From: Plakobranchus ocellatus | Lineage: Eukaryota > Mollusca > Gastropoda > Plakobranchidae | DNA length: 44,624 nt | NCBI GenBank assembly: GCA_019648995.1 | Contig: BLXT01005777.1 | Location: 1,323,803 to 1,368,426 of the forward strand | Direction of reading: 5' to 3' | In this document: positions 12,101 through 22,353 of the stretch, one piece after another | Position numbering within the stretch: position 1 is the first letter of the stretch | Layout of the letters: every line of letters begins with the position of its first letter | Translations under genes and position numbers: made by a program | Notes under the pieces: generated by a model | The model's input: only the letters and a program-made list of their open reading frames with translations | Database searches by the model: none | Told to the model about the DNA's origin: nothing

Positions 12101-15100
12101 GTTTGCATAAGAAAATTACAATCAAAATGTTTTCTTATTTACTTTTCATGTAAACAGACTTGAGAAAGTAACATTATTCAACACTTTTATTATCTCTGTA
12201 GCTGGAAGAAAAAACTTCCGAAAAGTAAGTCAGCTCTTGAGAGCACATGGCTTTACCATGAAATTGGGCGATGTCATCTTGAACTGGGCGAGTATCAAGA
12301 GGCCAAAGATTATGGAGAGAAATCAGTGGCTGCTTCCAAAGAGGCTGATGATCCAGGTTGGCAACTTCATGCCTGTGTCTTGGTTGCACAATCTGAAGGT
12401 ATGCTCAATGGTGTACACTATTATTGTTTAATTGTAAAGATTGTCCAGGCAATTTAAAACATTTACCAAATTCATAATAAAGGGATAATTTTATGTAGGA
12501 GGATTTAAAATTTGTAAAATGCAACATATGACTCTTTATTGGGCTGTTTTACTACATATGATTTTCAGGACCATGACCATTTTCCAGCATTGGAACATTT
12601 TTAACCCAGACCACAAAATGAACAGATGTGATAACAATAATGTAAACAATATAATTTGATATCATAATAGTAGCCATAATTCAAAATGTTACATTTGTGG
12701 CAATATGATTTTAGTTAGTTATGTATCACATCAATCCTTTATTTTATTAATCATTTTTCTTGATTATCATTTATCATACATCGTAAAAAAAAAAAAAATA
12801 CAGTTAAATGTGGAGAGTATGATGCTGCTTCTGATTCCTTCACTCAAGCTTTGGAACTAGCAGAAGACCAAGATGATAAAGCAGCTCAAACAGCCATTAA
12901 GAAGGCTTTGGAAGAGGTTTGTTTGGTCTGATCTGTACTTTTATACTGCATTTGAAAATAATACTTTAGAAACGTTTTTAATATTTCTAGCAAAATTGAT
13001 AATTTTGTTTTTTTATAATAACCATACAAGTGATAAAAATATATTTGTAAATGTACGTAATTAAAAACCTTAATCTTATGTAGAGGAGCTGATTCAGCAT
13101 TAATGAGCAAATTTTCCATGGGATATAAACTTAAAGGCAAGGGACACAATGTTGCACCAGCGCTGGTTACTAAAAAATAATCTAATCAAAGGAAAGGATT
13201 TCATGCAACTTTAAGAAGAGATTCACTTTTGTCAAAGTATTTTTTTGAGCTGTCTCTTAAATTTTAAGCATATTTATTGTACATTGCCGGAGTTAAACTA
13301 AATAAGAAAAAGACCCTAAGTGGAAATTATATTGTCAGGAGTTTATGCATGGGGAATTTAGTATCTATTGTGTAATATGAATTGAAACATTAACAAGTGT
13401 CAGTCACTAGACACAAGCCAAAAGTGCATATGGGAAAAAAATGTGATTTAAAGTTAATGCTTATTTGACCATCACATTAACTTGGCTCAGCCTGAATTTT
13501 CTCAGGTAAATGAAAGAATTGTAAAAGGAGGCCAAGGAGAGGAAGATGATGACCAAAACCAAGATGATCAAAAGGGAAAAGATTCCGACAAAGACTCAGA
13601 TAAGGAGGAACGCAAAACACCATCTCCCAAAGGTAAAAAGATTGTTTTATCATTTGTCATGTAAAAGCTTCAGTTTTTAGATCATGTTAATATTGCAAGA
13701 TAGAACAAAACTTTCAAAACTTATTTCTTTCTGAATTTATGCCAATGATGATGATGATTATTTTCATAGTAAAATGCTATTTCGATATAACAAAAATTAA
13801 AATATGGTTTAAATAATAATAATAACATCTAATAATGATAATAATGGTAACAATGACAAGTAGAGGAATAACAATTAAAAAAAAAAATGATAAAGCAAAC
13901 ACAATCATAATAATCATCATGATTATGCTGATGACCATTGTACATCTTATAGTGATATAAATAGTACTTGTCTCATTTGTGATTAGGCGTTTTCACTCTT
14001 TATCTCTCAAAACTAACTTTCTTTTTTTCTATGGATGCTATTATCAATTTTGTTTTTCAAACACATAAAACAGGTTGTGTAACTTAAATGCTGTAAGTAA
14101 TGATCAACTGCAGCAGCCATATCATATTACATGCGAGCCAATCTCTTAACGCTGCTAAAATGCATAAGGTTAATTTGGAGCTCTAGCAGGTTGTGTATTT
14201 AATATGTTAATCAAAAACAACTTCTTGCTTTTTTCATAGGTCAGCGGAAAGGAAAAGGTAAGATACTATTGGAGTCTTTATTGTTGGTTTATTTGATCTG
14301 ATATTTTCTGTAAATATTCAGTGGTCTCTATAATGCATTGCAAATAGTCGACTGATATCTACAAAAAATTTTTTTACTCCCAAAGATACTGTAGTGTCTT
14401 ATTTCAAAACTGATTGAGGTATGGCTCACGGAAAACAAAGGCTAATTAAATGGAAGAATAAGCTAGACATGGGTAGAAAGCTAATGATAAGTTAAACGGG
14501 TTAAATTGAATAAATAATTTGTTAATTAGAAAATTCAAAAACATATTTTTCACCAAGTATTAATAACTCTAGTGTAATGCTGAATTGACTTTGAAATATA
14601 TCAAAAGATGAATTAAGCAGGGACTGTGAAACTGCTGGAACTTGTTTTTAGCTTGTGGTAATCCAAAAACAAGGGAGTAAAGCACTTATCTACTAGAATC
14701 TTTTTTTTTCCAGTATTAATTTATTGTTTGATTCTTATACAAGTATTAAAATACATCAATGCTGCTTAATCTGAATTTGTTGAGAACAAACAAAAAAAAT
14801 TAGATTATGTGAGAGTTTTGATAAAACTGAAAACCACTTTTAGAGACATTTTTTTCATAGGATTCATGACTTGAGTTTTGTAAATATTTTTGTCAGTGCT
14901 TTTGTAAGCGTTGAACAGCAATAGCTTCATTAGTATGGTTTATTTTTTCGTTTGTTTTATTGTTTTCTTTCTTTTTTTTTTTTTCTTCAATTTTATTTTT
15001 CAATAACTTTTCATTGCAAAAGAACAGAAATACTCGTTTGAGTGGCATTTTCTTTTCATGCTCTTAAAGACAATTACTTCAAATGTTGTCATTGTCTTAG

Positions 15101-18100
15101 TTGCAAAGTCTCAGATTTGTGCTTCATATGCAAAATAAAAGGCAGAGGCCCTTTTACAGTTTTTAATTCATATGGACATCAAATAGTTCAAGCTGTGATG
15201 AGTGCAATCTGTGCGTGTATCATCTGTTACAAAATGCATGGGCTCAGTAATTGCTGTTACCTCAGCCAATGTGATTATTTTTAATCAAATCTTTTGATAA
15301 AAGCAAACCATCCCATTACAAGCTCTTGATGCACTCGGGTTTGACTAGTGAACCTCAGCTACACTTCAAAGTCTGATCCTGTTCCTAAGCCCATAACGTT
15401 TACTGTCCAAAGTAGGAGCACAGAAGGCCTTAACCTTACCACAGACAGACATTAACATTTTTAAACTGAGGTGTGATGTCAGTCTGGGTCTTCTGTCATC
15501 AGGTCCGAGCCCTTTTGCCTGGGTCAGAATATATTTTAAATGGCAGGGTTATTCTGTTTCAAAAGAAAAACAAAACTGCCAAATATTTGGTGCACAAAGT
15601 TCAACTGCATATGAACATCTATTATTTTTCCTAAAATTTCAAGATCATGGCAACTTTCAGCTTGAAATTCACATTAATTGAACTTGAAGTCAGATTCAGA
15701 TTATCCAAAGCATTTAGGGAAAAAAATCTGTTCATCAAATTTCACACTGAACAAAAATTTAGAAAATCATATTTGGATTAAAATAGATGGCAGTGTCAGC
15801 AAGTGTATGTTTATAAATGTGTTTCATTTAGTTTGATCTTCTATTAGTACCTTTATTTGCATTTTATTTTATTTTTCATTTAATTTTTCGTGTAAATTAG
15901 TAAGACATTTTCTTTACAACATTCAACATTATTTTCTTGAATGTATCTCCAGGAAAATTGTTGTCTTTTTTTTGTTTTTTTTATAAATGATTGACAAAGA
16001 CATAAAGCTCAAATATTAATATAAATGCCTCTCAATAACAAATACCTTTAAGATGCATCAAATATATTTCATAAAAAATTTTTTTTTTACAACAAAAGCC
16101 TTACTTTTCGCTTTAGTTTAGACTGCACTATAAAAGCTATCTAGTTACTATTAAAAGGTTTGGGGAAGGGGCATGTAATAAAATGGTTAGGTTAAAAGCT
16201 GACCAATATATTTCTAACTTTTGTTTATAGTATTTACAGATTATCTTTGTAGGTTATAAAAACAGTATAATATTAGCACTGTGCATGATTTTCTTTTCTT
16301 TTTTTTTTTTAATTTTGCGTGATAATGGCACCAGAAAATATTAAGTTCTGAAACTTGATTTTTGAAAATTATCCTTAGTTATGGTTCACAATTCAACTTC
16401 CCACTTTGAATAAGTAAAATCATGATGAGCACATGAACACACTTATCAGATTGTATACACTATGATTATTAAAAAAAGATAGGCTTTTTTAGAGGTTTCA
16501 TTTTCTTTACTCTTTATGCTTACTTTTTGCCTCTGTTGCAAAAATATGTAGTCACCTCTTATCAATATTACTTTTTAGAACTTCAAGAGGAAATGGAAAG
16601 TGAAGAAAAAGAGACTGGACATCAGGAGCCTCTTATTGATAAATCCTATAGCCAAGAAAATTTGGCTATAGAAGACGATGGTAGTTTGAATATATATCTG
16701 AACAGAGTGGTTTGAATCAAATTTTATAGCTGTTTGTAAATTATTCATGCATTAGAGATTGCTGTGATGGGTGTTTATTTTTGCGAGTGTGTGTGTGTGT
16801 AGGGTTGGTTTTTGTAAATGTCTAAAGAAACAGTGTGTATGGCTTGTTTTTTAGTAAATTTTTTGAGAGACAAAGAGCGGTAAAATGGAAATTAAAAATG
16901 AGATGCTGCCAATCAAAAAAAAATATTCTTGAATTAGTTTTACACCTGTATAAGGCTCGACGTGTGATAAAGTTAACCTTATTTTGTGTATTGAAATTTT
17001 AGTCCCTATTAGTATGAATCCCATATCATTTCCCTTCCCTCATTCTCAGTAGTTTATTGTTCTCAGGAACTGAACATACACAAAAAATATATTATAATTT
17101 CCCTAGGACTCAAAGGATAAAGTAATCAATCAGAAATAAACAACAGACACGATCAATGAATATTTAAGATCTTAGCTAAACAGTTTAACTGGAGTCTTAG
17201 GTACGATGTATGTTATTTCATTTAATTCATATTGAGCAACACAAGTTAGCAATGCATGATGCAAACACTTCTGTTGACATGAATTTTTTTTTTTAACTTC
17301 AAATTTAAAAATGGTGCAAAAACTTTTCATGTTTCTTTGTTGTTAAAATTCTTTTCTACATTACACTTGAGGTGCCTATAAAATAAGGCTCAAAGAAACT
17401 TGAGACAAAGAGAGTTGTGCAAGTCTGAGCATTTCTGGTGTATTTGTGAGCCTTTCTAATCAGTGTTCAACTTTCAAGGTCTAAATTAAGATTTTTTCGA
17501 GACAGGTCCTAATTAGTTGGACATTGCTTCTAAAAACAACACTTTTGAGAAAAAAGGAAACAACACAATGCGATTTTGAGTTCATATCAAAGTTCAAATA
17601 ATGCTTTTTTCACTCATTATATATCAAGGATTTAACATGTTAAAAATGAGACTTCCATCACATTTGGATTGGTTTTTTAATAAATTAGTTTAGAAGAGCA
17701 TGGATTTAAACAGCAAAGATGCAAAGGCCAAGTTGAGGGATTTTTGCCTTCCAATTAATTTCCATTTGCCATAGCACATTCAACAGCTTTGCTCAATTTA
17801 AATGTTAGCATGCTTAGTCTTTAATTACTACTTTTTGGCTTACCACTGTAATTAATGATTTGAGTGACATGTATAAGCCTACAGTGTGCGATATATTTAT
17901 AATCCTTTGGTAAAGCATTTATCCTTTATGACAAAGTATATGAAGTGTGCCAAAAATGAGACATTTTACAGCATGAATGAATACTTAGGTATTGGTACAT
18001 TTGTGATGAAATAAAACTAAAATTAGTGGGGCAATGTTTAGACAATATGTTTGTAATCATTCAATACCCATATACTGTACTGAAACCATATCTCCATAGC

Positions 18101-20814
18101 AGATTTTATTGCAAAACATTTTACACTATTTTTTTTACTTTATTGTAGCACCATAAATATAGAGTTTGAGTTTTTTGTATATAGCCAGTCCACAACAAGG
18201 TGATCTCAGGCTTTCAGGCCCTCCATCAGGCCAGGGCGCCGGTAGCGGGGCTCAAACCCGCGACAGAAGGGTCCCTCAGATCTCAGGGCGGACTCGCAAG
18301 CCACTGTGCTACCGACGCCCCCCCCCCCATAAATATAGAATTGAGAAAGGTCTTTGTCAGATCAGTTTAGGATTTCTCTTAGCATTTTCTTAGCATTAAA
18401 TTTGAAGAATATGAAAATTTAAGGGCTTTTTAGCCATTCAAAAGTGGAAATGTTCATCTTAATCTGTGTACATAGTCATCCTTATGACAAATCCCTTTAT
18501 CTCACCAGCAAATTGATCTTTAATTTAAAGTAAAAAAAAATATGTCATAGTTTTGAAAGAAGTTCTAAACATAGCACCAACAGGGCTGAAAAAAGAAACG
18601 AGTATAGCCATACTGCATTTAGTGACTAACTCTACAAGCTAACTATGGGATTTATATTTCACTAAGAAGTATGCTATAGTTGTCAGTGCCAGATGTCCAG
18701 AAAGTTTTCATTTTTGAAACTAGAGTATGAGTATGGTGTTTGATCTTAAGTTGGAATCTTTATACTTTATGAACCAAATGTAACAAAATAAACAAGGTTG
18801 TTTTGATTCAAAAGAAAAAAAACAACTGAAGTAGTATTCCTCAAAGAGATGAAATCCTTATAACAGCTGCTTTTTTAAAACTTTTTGAAAAGCTGATTTA
18901 ATAGATGGTTTACACTCTTGTTCTTCAGGCTTGTTTTTTTTTTTTTAAATATCCTAAATGTTCAGTTACAGGTACTCGTAATGTTTTGAAAAGGGTGAGA
19001 AATATTCAATACAAGCTTTGAAACTTAAAAATAATAAAAAGTGTGCTTTGAATGGAAGAAGCAACTGTAAATCTGTGCATTTTGAGCAAACCTTTTACGA
19101 GACAGTACATGTATTTACGAAGTAAAAATTCAGTCTATAAATATAATTTATTTTTAAAAAACTTTTGACTGAAAAATCAGTATGTGTACTCTTAATAAGT
19201 AAAGTTTAGGAGTATGTGTGCTCTTAATAACTTAAGTTCAGGTATAGATCACTATTTTGAGGGGGAAAAAAGACCCCAACAATACAGTGCAAACCTCACT
19301 ATTTGAAGCGCCAAGCAATGGATCAAAATTTCAAATTATTAAAAGGAAGGAGGAAAATTAGGTCTAAGAACACCATTAATTATTACCTGGTGATTAATTA
19401 TTGCCTTTACTGCTAGATCTAGATCAGACCTAGCATGACTGATTAAAGAGAGGTTTTTTAGCCGCTGGCAGTGTGTGGCTACTGATAGATTGCATGCTCG
19501 CTCTAGCTCTACATTCAGCACCCCAATCCCTTCCTCTCACCCTAGTTTAAATCCTCCCCTATCTCACTTGTTGTTAATGGCAGTCCTGGAGTATGCCAGC
19601 TTTGGTAAAACAGTGATCGACACTGTTTCAAGGGTATCAAGTAGAAAACAAGTTTTTCTTAATTGTGGCCATGTGAGCTTCGAATAATGAGAATCGATTT
19701 TCTTTGACTTCAAATAATGAGCTTGAACATAGCAAAGCCAAAGAAGAAAAAACTCAGATCTGAATACTTCACTTTATGAGGAATTGGAATAGTTAGACTT
19801 CGGCCTTTGAGGTTTCCACTGTATAAATAATTAGCTTCCTTTGCAAATCGTCTGAAGGAAGTTTTAATTTTGAAATATCCAATTTTTACAAAATTTAATG
19901 AAGTTTTAAGAAAAAAAGGCATATCTCAGGCTAAATAAAAAAAAAAAAAAATTTTAAAAAAGAGTGAACCCCACTTGTGAGCAGAAAATGCAACTGTCTC
20001 TAGTCAGAAACATTATGTGCCTCATTTACTCTGTCACACACGTGTTTTTCCAACAAGATTCAATTCAGTTTTTCTCATATACATATGTAGTAATGAACTC
20101 TCTTTTGATTCTTTGTGTAATCTATGGTGCTTGTGTCTTTGAATCAATATTTATTGTTGGTGCTTAGGTAACAATAATAATAATAATGCACTCCATCTAC
20201 TCAATCCCTGTCTTGGTACTTTGCCAAAGAGAATAAAATAGGAAATATACTAGAGGCATTTTAGCAGGGCATAATAAATGATGAGACTTTTGTAACATGT
20301 ATCATTCCATGCACCAATGATTTCAATGGTCTCAAAAGATTTCTACTTGACTGGAGTTTTTCCTGAATTTCAAACTAAAAGTTGAAGCCACTGATTTATT
20401 TAAATGAATGCATGCTGGCACAGGGTAACCTATTATATAACAGTATATTGGCACTATTGACTATCCATATGCCTGTGCACTAATTGAAGCCATTTTCTTT
20501 CAGTAAGGAGCCAGAACGAAGGAATGAAATGTTTCAATTTATAAGGATTACTTCTCTACCACTGATCTAATTAGCATTTTCTTCCCATTAGCTCCTTGCT
20601 TTGACTTTATTTTTGTGGTAACATTTTACTGCTTTTTTTTCAGTTTTATGTATCCATTAATTTGTTTTGATTTGACTTGGTTTTTTTAAAAGTATTTTCA
20701 TTTGTTTTTGTTTTTGTTTTACTTTTTCCTCCCACATCAGATGTAAATCAAAAAAAGGAGGAGCAAGAGAAAACTGAGAATGAAGAAGATGATAAAAATG
20801 AAAGTACAGCCTAA
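2983..20814 (+). CDS. ODAD4: outer dynein arm docking complex subunit 4 (TTC25), 14 coding exons
   Basis: Complete spliced gene; the exons sum to 1830 nt, that is 609 residues plus stop, against about 670 in human TTC25. ODAD4 is a TPR protein of the docking complex that anchors outer dynein arms to axonemal doublets in motile cilia. Residues 30-131 hold three N-terminal TPRs and include [13 protein letters not shown], very close to the vertebrate protein. Residues 171-301 are a basic linker with [11 protein letters not shown] and [12 protein letters not shown], both hallmark stretches. Residues 302-490 hold further TPRs, including [17 protein letters not shown] and [13 protein letters not shown]. 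Residues 504-609 are an acidic, lysine-rich low-complexity tail. The start at 2983 has a fair context (ACACCATGC) and [10 protein letters not shown] follows. All splice sites are GT-AG and all phases agree. The 5' UTR is not defined. Confidence 0.95.
3400..3834 (+). mobile_element. decayed LINE, 3' end of reverse-transcriptase ORF
   Basis: Lies in ODAD4 intron 1. Conceptual translation gives [10 protein letters not shown], then [13 protein letters not shown], then [11 protein letters not shown], then SKRSRGRQR, then [10 protein letters not shown]. These follow in order the C-terminal part of RTE/jockey-like LINE polyproteins (LYGSETW, RMLRISW, FGHI, RGRQR, W..MVANVC). The blocks lie in shifting frames with in-frame stops, so it is inactive. 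It ends in a GATGATGATGGTGGTG microsatellite, typical of RTE-like 3' ends. The clade is inferred. Confidence 0.75.
4448..4588 (+). CDS. ODAD4: ODAD4 exon 2, residues 52-98
   Basis: Acceptor TTTTAAG and donor CGT|GTATGT. Encodes the end of TPR1 and TPR2, with [15 protein letters not shown] matching the vertebrate NCLVARSKCFL stretch. In phase 0 at both ends, 47 codons. Confidence 0.93.
5656..5809 (+). CDS. ODAD4: ODAD4 exon 3, residues 99-149
   Basis: Acceptor TTTCAG and donor GGAA|GTAAGT. Encodes TPR3 with [18 protein letters not shown], the most conserved stretch of the family, and EEAIDNSIG. Ends in phase 1. Confidence 0.95.
6156..6217 (+). CDS. ODAD4: ODAD4 exon 4, residues 150-170
   Basis: Short exon between CATTCCAG and GAT|GTAAGT. 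Encodes [20 protein letters not shown], aligned with SPSSIKLENKGDLSFL of the human protein. Restores phase 0. Confidence 0.9.
6782..6881. repeat. two-copy tandem duplication, 50-bp unit
   Basis: The block with ATGGTAAAGC at 6791 recurs at 6841 almost unchanged, one base differing in the ATTRTCTTTC stretch. It lies in ODAD4 intron 4 and is recent by its identity. Confidence 0.9.
7700..7930. repeat. diverged intronic duplicate, copy 1
   Basis: Shares an ordered series of blocks with 9110-9345: ATCATAAAG, then TTAATTTAGAAA, then GGCCTAGCT, then GTTGTYTTATG, then CCCTCA. Spacing is kept, with an offset near 1.4 kb. It is an old segmental duplication or two copies of an unknown repeat within ODAD4 intron 4. 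The rest of this 3.3-kb intron shows nothing further. Confidence 0.55.
9110..9345. repeat. diverged intronic duplicate, copy 2
   Basis: Partner of 7700-7930, lying just before the exon 5 acceptor region. Key shared words are TTAATTTAGAAAG, AGGCCTAGCT and CTTATGTCCCTCA. Confidence 0.55.
9550..9712 (+). CDS. ODAD4: ODAD4 exon 5, residues 171-224
   Basis: Follows the largest early intron (3.3 kb). Acceptor CATTTTTAG and donor GACA|GTATGA. Encodes a lysine-rich linker and then [17 protein letters not shown], matching the human [17 protein letters not shown]. Ends in phase 1. Confidence 0.92.
9940..9964. repeat. T25 homopolymer
   Basis: A run of 25 T in ODAD4 intron 5. It could be the oligo(A) tail of a minus-strand insertion, but no element body is recognisable beside it. 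Confidence 0.9.
10427..10657 (+). CDS. ODAD4: ODAD4 exon 6, residues 225-301
   Basis: Acceptor CCAAAG and a weak donor GAAG|GTAGTT. Encodes [19 protein letters not shown], the family signature, and a basic stretch ending LRKLEEIDE. Enters and leaves in phase 1. Confidence 0.92.
11006..11213 (+). CDS. ODAD4: ODAD4 exon 7, residues 302-370
   Basis: Acceptor TTATCAG and a strong donor ACAA|GTAAGT. Encodes TPR-type helices, including [20 protein letters not shown]. Ends in phase 2. Confidence 0.93.
11775..11861 (+). CDS. ODAD4: ODAD4 exon 8, residues 371-399
   Basis: Acceptor GATTACAG and donor ATAT|GTAAGT. Encodes [20 protein letters not shown], matching the human AKSRALDNIGRVFARVGKF. Phase 2 on both sides. 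Confidence 0.93.
12202..12398 (+). CDS. ODAD4: ODAD4 exon 9, residues 400-465
   Basis: Acceptor CTCTGTAG and donor GAAG|GTATGC. Encodes [20 protein letters not shown] and [13 protein letters not shown], two TPR units. Ends in phase 1. Confidence 0.93.
12804..12916 (+). CDS. ODAD4: ODAD4 exon 10, residues 466-503
   Basis: Acceptor ATACAG after an A-run, donor GAG|GTTTGT. Encodes the last TPR, with [20 protein letters not shown]. Restores phase 0. Confidence 0.9.
13506..13632 (+). CDS. ODAD4: ODAD4 exon 11, residues 504-545
   Basis: Acceptor TTTTCTCAG and donor AAAG|GTAAAA. Begins VNERIVKGG and continues into an Asp/Lys-rich tail, unlike the folded TPR exons. Position and phase support it; sequence conservation is low here. 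Confidence 0.8.
13745..13850. repeat. imperfect ATG/AAT trinucleotide microsatellites
   Basis: ATGATGATGATG near 13746, then AATAATAATAATAA near 13815 and AATAATGATAATAATGG near 13833, in ODAD4 intron 11. No gene content. Confidence 0.8.
14240..14257 (+). CDS. ODAD4: ODAD4 exon 12, 18-nt microexon, residues 546-551
   Basis: Eighteen bases between TTTTTCATAG and a good donor AAAG|GTAAGA. Enters and leaves in phase 1, so it adds six residues, GQRKGK, without shifting the frame. Skipping it also keeps the frame. It is supported by splice signals and phase only. Confidence 0.6.
14258..16578. other. ODAD4 intron 12, no internal feature
   Basis: A 2.3-kb AT-rich intron with several T-runs. I see no exon, inverted terminal repeat or coding relic in it on either strand. 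Confidence 0.5.
16579..16680 (+). CDS. ODAD4: ODAD4 exon 13, residues 552-585
   Basis: Acceptor ACTTTTTAG and a weak donor GATG|GTAGTT. Encodes an acidic stretch beginning [12 protein letters not shown]. If the donor is not used the frame runs on to a stop at 16713-16715, adding [11 protein letters not shown]. Confidence 0.7.
18171..18326 (-). mobile_element. tRNA-derived SINE, copy 1
   Basis: Read on the minus strand it starts with a G-run, then GTCGGTAGCACAGTGGCTTG (A box TAGCACAGTGG at 18301-18311) and GGTTTGAGCC (B box, 18249-18258). It ends GGACTGGCTATATACAAAAA. It is flanked by a near-perfect duplication: CCATAAATATAGAGTTTGAG at 18151-18170 and CCATAAATATAGAATTGAG at 18327-18345. A C-run (G on the element strand) marks its head. 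It lies in ODAD4 intron 13, antisense to the gene, and its body matches 34588-34746. Confidence 0.88.
19285..19821. mobile_element. pogo/Tigger-like non-autonomous element
   Basis: A 537-bp element in ODAD4 intron 13 with TA at both ends (19283-19284 and 19822-19823). The left end is CAGTGCAAACCTCACTATTT and the inverted right end is CAGTGGAAACCTC. CAGT ends followed by a CCTC word and a TA target are typical of the pogo/Tigger branch of Tc1-mariner. No transposase frame is visible, so it is a MITE-like derivative. Confidence 0.7.
20741..20814 (+). CDS. ODAD4: ODAD4 exon 14 with stop, residues 586-609
   Basis: Acceptor TCCCACATCAG, in phase with exon 13. Encodes an acidic end, [11 protein letters not shown], then TAA. 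Poly(A) signals follow at 20999 and 21274, which supports this as the main 3' end. Confidence 0.78.
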
Positions 20815-20998
20815 AGACAACCGTATCAAGACAAAAGGACTTGCAAAATGAAGAGAAGATAGCAAGACATGACATATTCTCTTACTGAGACATTGCAAAA
20901 CGCTTTTTAGTCCAGATATCACACAGAAACTATTATAAAAATGTTCACTAATATTATCATCCTAATTTAATAACTATGCTTAAGTCCCTTGTTTAGCC

Positions 20999-21004
20999 AA
21001 TAAA
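20999..21004 (+). terminator. poly(A) signal AATAAA, proximal
   Basis: Canonical hexamer 185 nt after the ODAD4 stop; a candidate proximal cleavage site. Confidence 0.6.
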
Positions 21005-21273
21005 TCAGCAGAGTGAGAAATAATGTGCAACTGTAAGTCAAAATCATCCTCTGCTTTTTGCTTTAATGTTAATTAAGGGACTATCTATATAGGAAAAGAG
21101 AAAAAAATATCTCGAATATTTTAAAATTAAGACTGAATAACCTTTGCCTTAATTGTTTCTTTTCAAATTTCATATTTTTGTTTGAAAGCCTGATATTTAC
21201 GCAAGTTAAATAATTTTTACAAAATTTATGCACTCTCCTGAAATGAATTGCAACATGTTTTGTTTTTTAACTC

Positions 21274-21279
21274 AATAAA
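21274..21279 (+). terminator. poly(A) signal AATAAA, distal
   Basis: Second canonical hexamer, about 460 nt after the ODAD4 stop, followed by T-rich DNA and a GTGTGTGTG stretch near 21411. A likely distal 3' end of the ODAD4 mRNA. Confidence 0.6.
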
Positions 21280-22071
21280 AATTATCTTTTCTGAATTAAT
21301 GAATACACTTGCATGGGAACAAGCAAAAATCCCTTTTAATTAATCTAAATTTTTTGTTTGATTTTAGAAAAAACTACAGCAGTTTGACTTTTCTTCTTCT
21401 CTTTTTTTTTGTGTGTGTGAGGTTTAGCATTTGAAGTGGAAAAAAAATTTTACACATAGCAATGTGAAAAAATCTTCATTTTTGGGTATTTCCTGTGACT
21501 AAAAATTGCGATTTTTTCTTTCTAATAATTCAGCTTATAAAGGACTTATGGTAATAAAATTTAGCAATGCTTACGTGATCAAACTTTTTTATGGCAAAAA
21601 ATTTGATTGTCAAAAAAGAACCTGTCTTTACAAATTCCAAATAAAGTATTCATTACTGAAAAAAAGCAAAGATCTATTGTATCATATTCATACTATCACA
21701 TAAAACTAGTTCATTCAATCAGAAATATCGATTTAAAATTATACATCCATTTTTTTTTTTCCATGATTAGGTATGCTTTCAAAGCAATGTGTTAGGTGGA
21801 GAAATTAAGATTTTTACATTTGTTCAAACTAAAGCTTGTATGTAAATGAGTCTTTGGATTTTGCAAAATTTCTAAATTATTGATGCAGAATTTTTGTTTC
21901 CTATAACAGGATCTGTCGTTGTACTATGTTGAGCATCAATTATTAATTCACTTGCAGAAATTTTCATGAAATGCACATACATGCATGGTTTAGACAAAAA
22001 AAATAAGAAAATGAAATAACAAACACGACATCAAATCATTATGTACATTTATAGAGTGGATGAAGTTAATG
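21280..22071. other. intergenic gap between convergent genes, with NOM1 3' UTR
   Basis: AT-rich DNA between the ODAD4 poly(A) region and the NOM1 stop. No TTTATT (minus-strand AATAAA) is visible. A minus-strand ATTAAA at 21335-21340 and TATAAA at 22048-22053 are weak candidates for the NOM1 poly(A) signal. The two 3' UTRs may come within a few hundred bases of each other or overlap. Confidence 0.5.
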
Positions 22072-22353
22072 TTACAACATACTAGAAGCTTGGCTGCTGA
22101 ACATAGCAGACTCGGCCATGTCAATTCTGTCTTGAAAGTCTTGTTCAGATAACTGTCCTTTCAATTTCAGACCTTTTAAATGAATTCTCATAAACACTTG
22201 CAGGCCTTGCCTAAGGGCCTTGAGCTTGGGGAAAGGTGCAATACGCTCAAAGATCTCAACCACAGTCTTGCTTTGGGAACAAGCTACCACATCGCACAGA
22301 ACTTGTGCTAAGAAGCGAATCATCTTTTTGCCCTCCATGCCAAAGTCCACAAC
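22072..22353 (-). CDS. NOM1: NOM1 exon 14 with stop, residues 741-833
   Basis: Begins VVDFGMEGKKMIRFLAQVL, then VVEIFERIAPFPKLKALRQG, the conserved C-terminal helices, and ends SSQASSML before TAA. Acceptor TTTTACAG. Confidence 0.95.
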   Translation of the reverse strand, partial: VVDFGMEGKKMIRFLAQVLCDVVACSQSKTVVEIFERIAPFPKLKALRQGLQVFMRIHLKGLKLKGQLSEQDFQDRIDMAESAMFSSQASSML

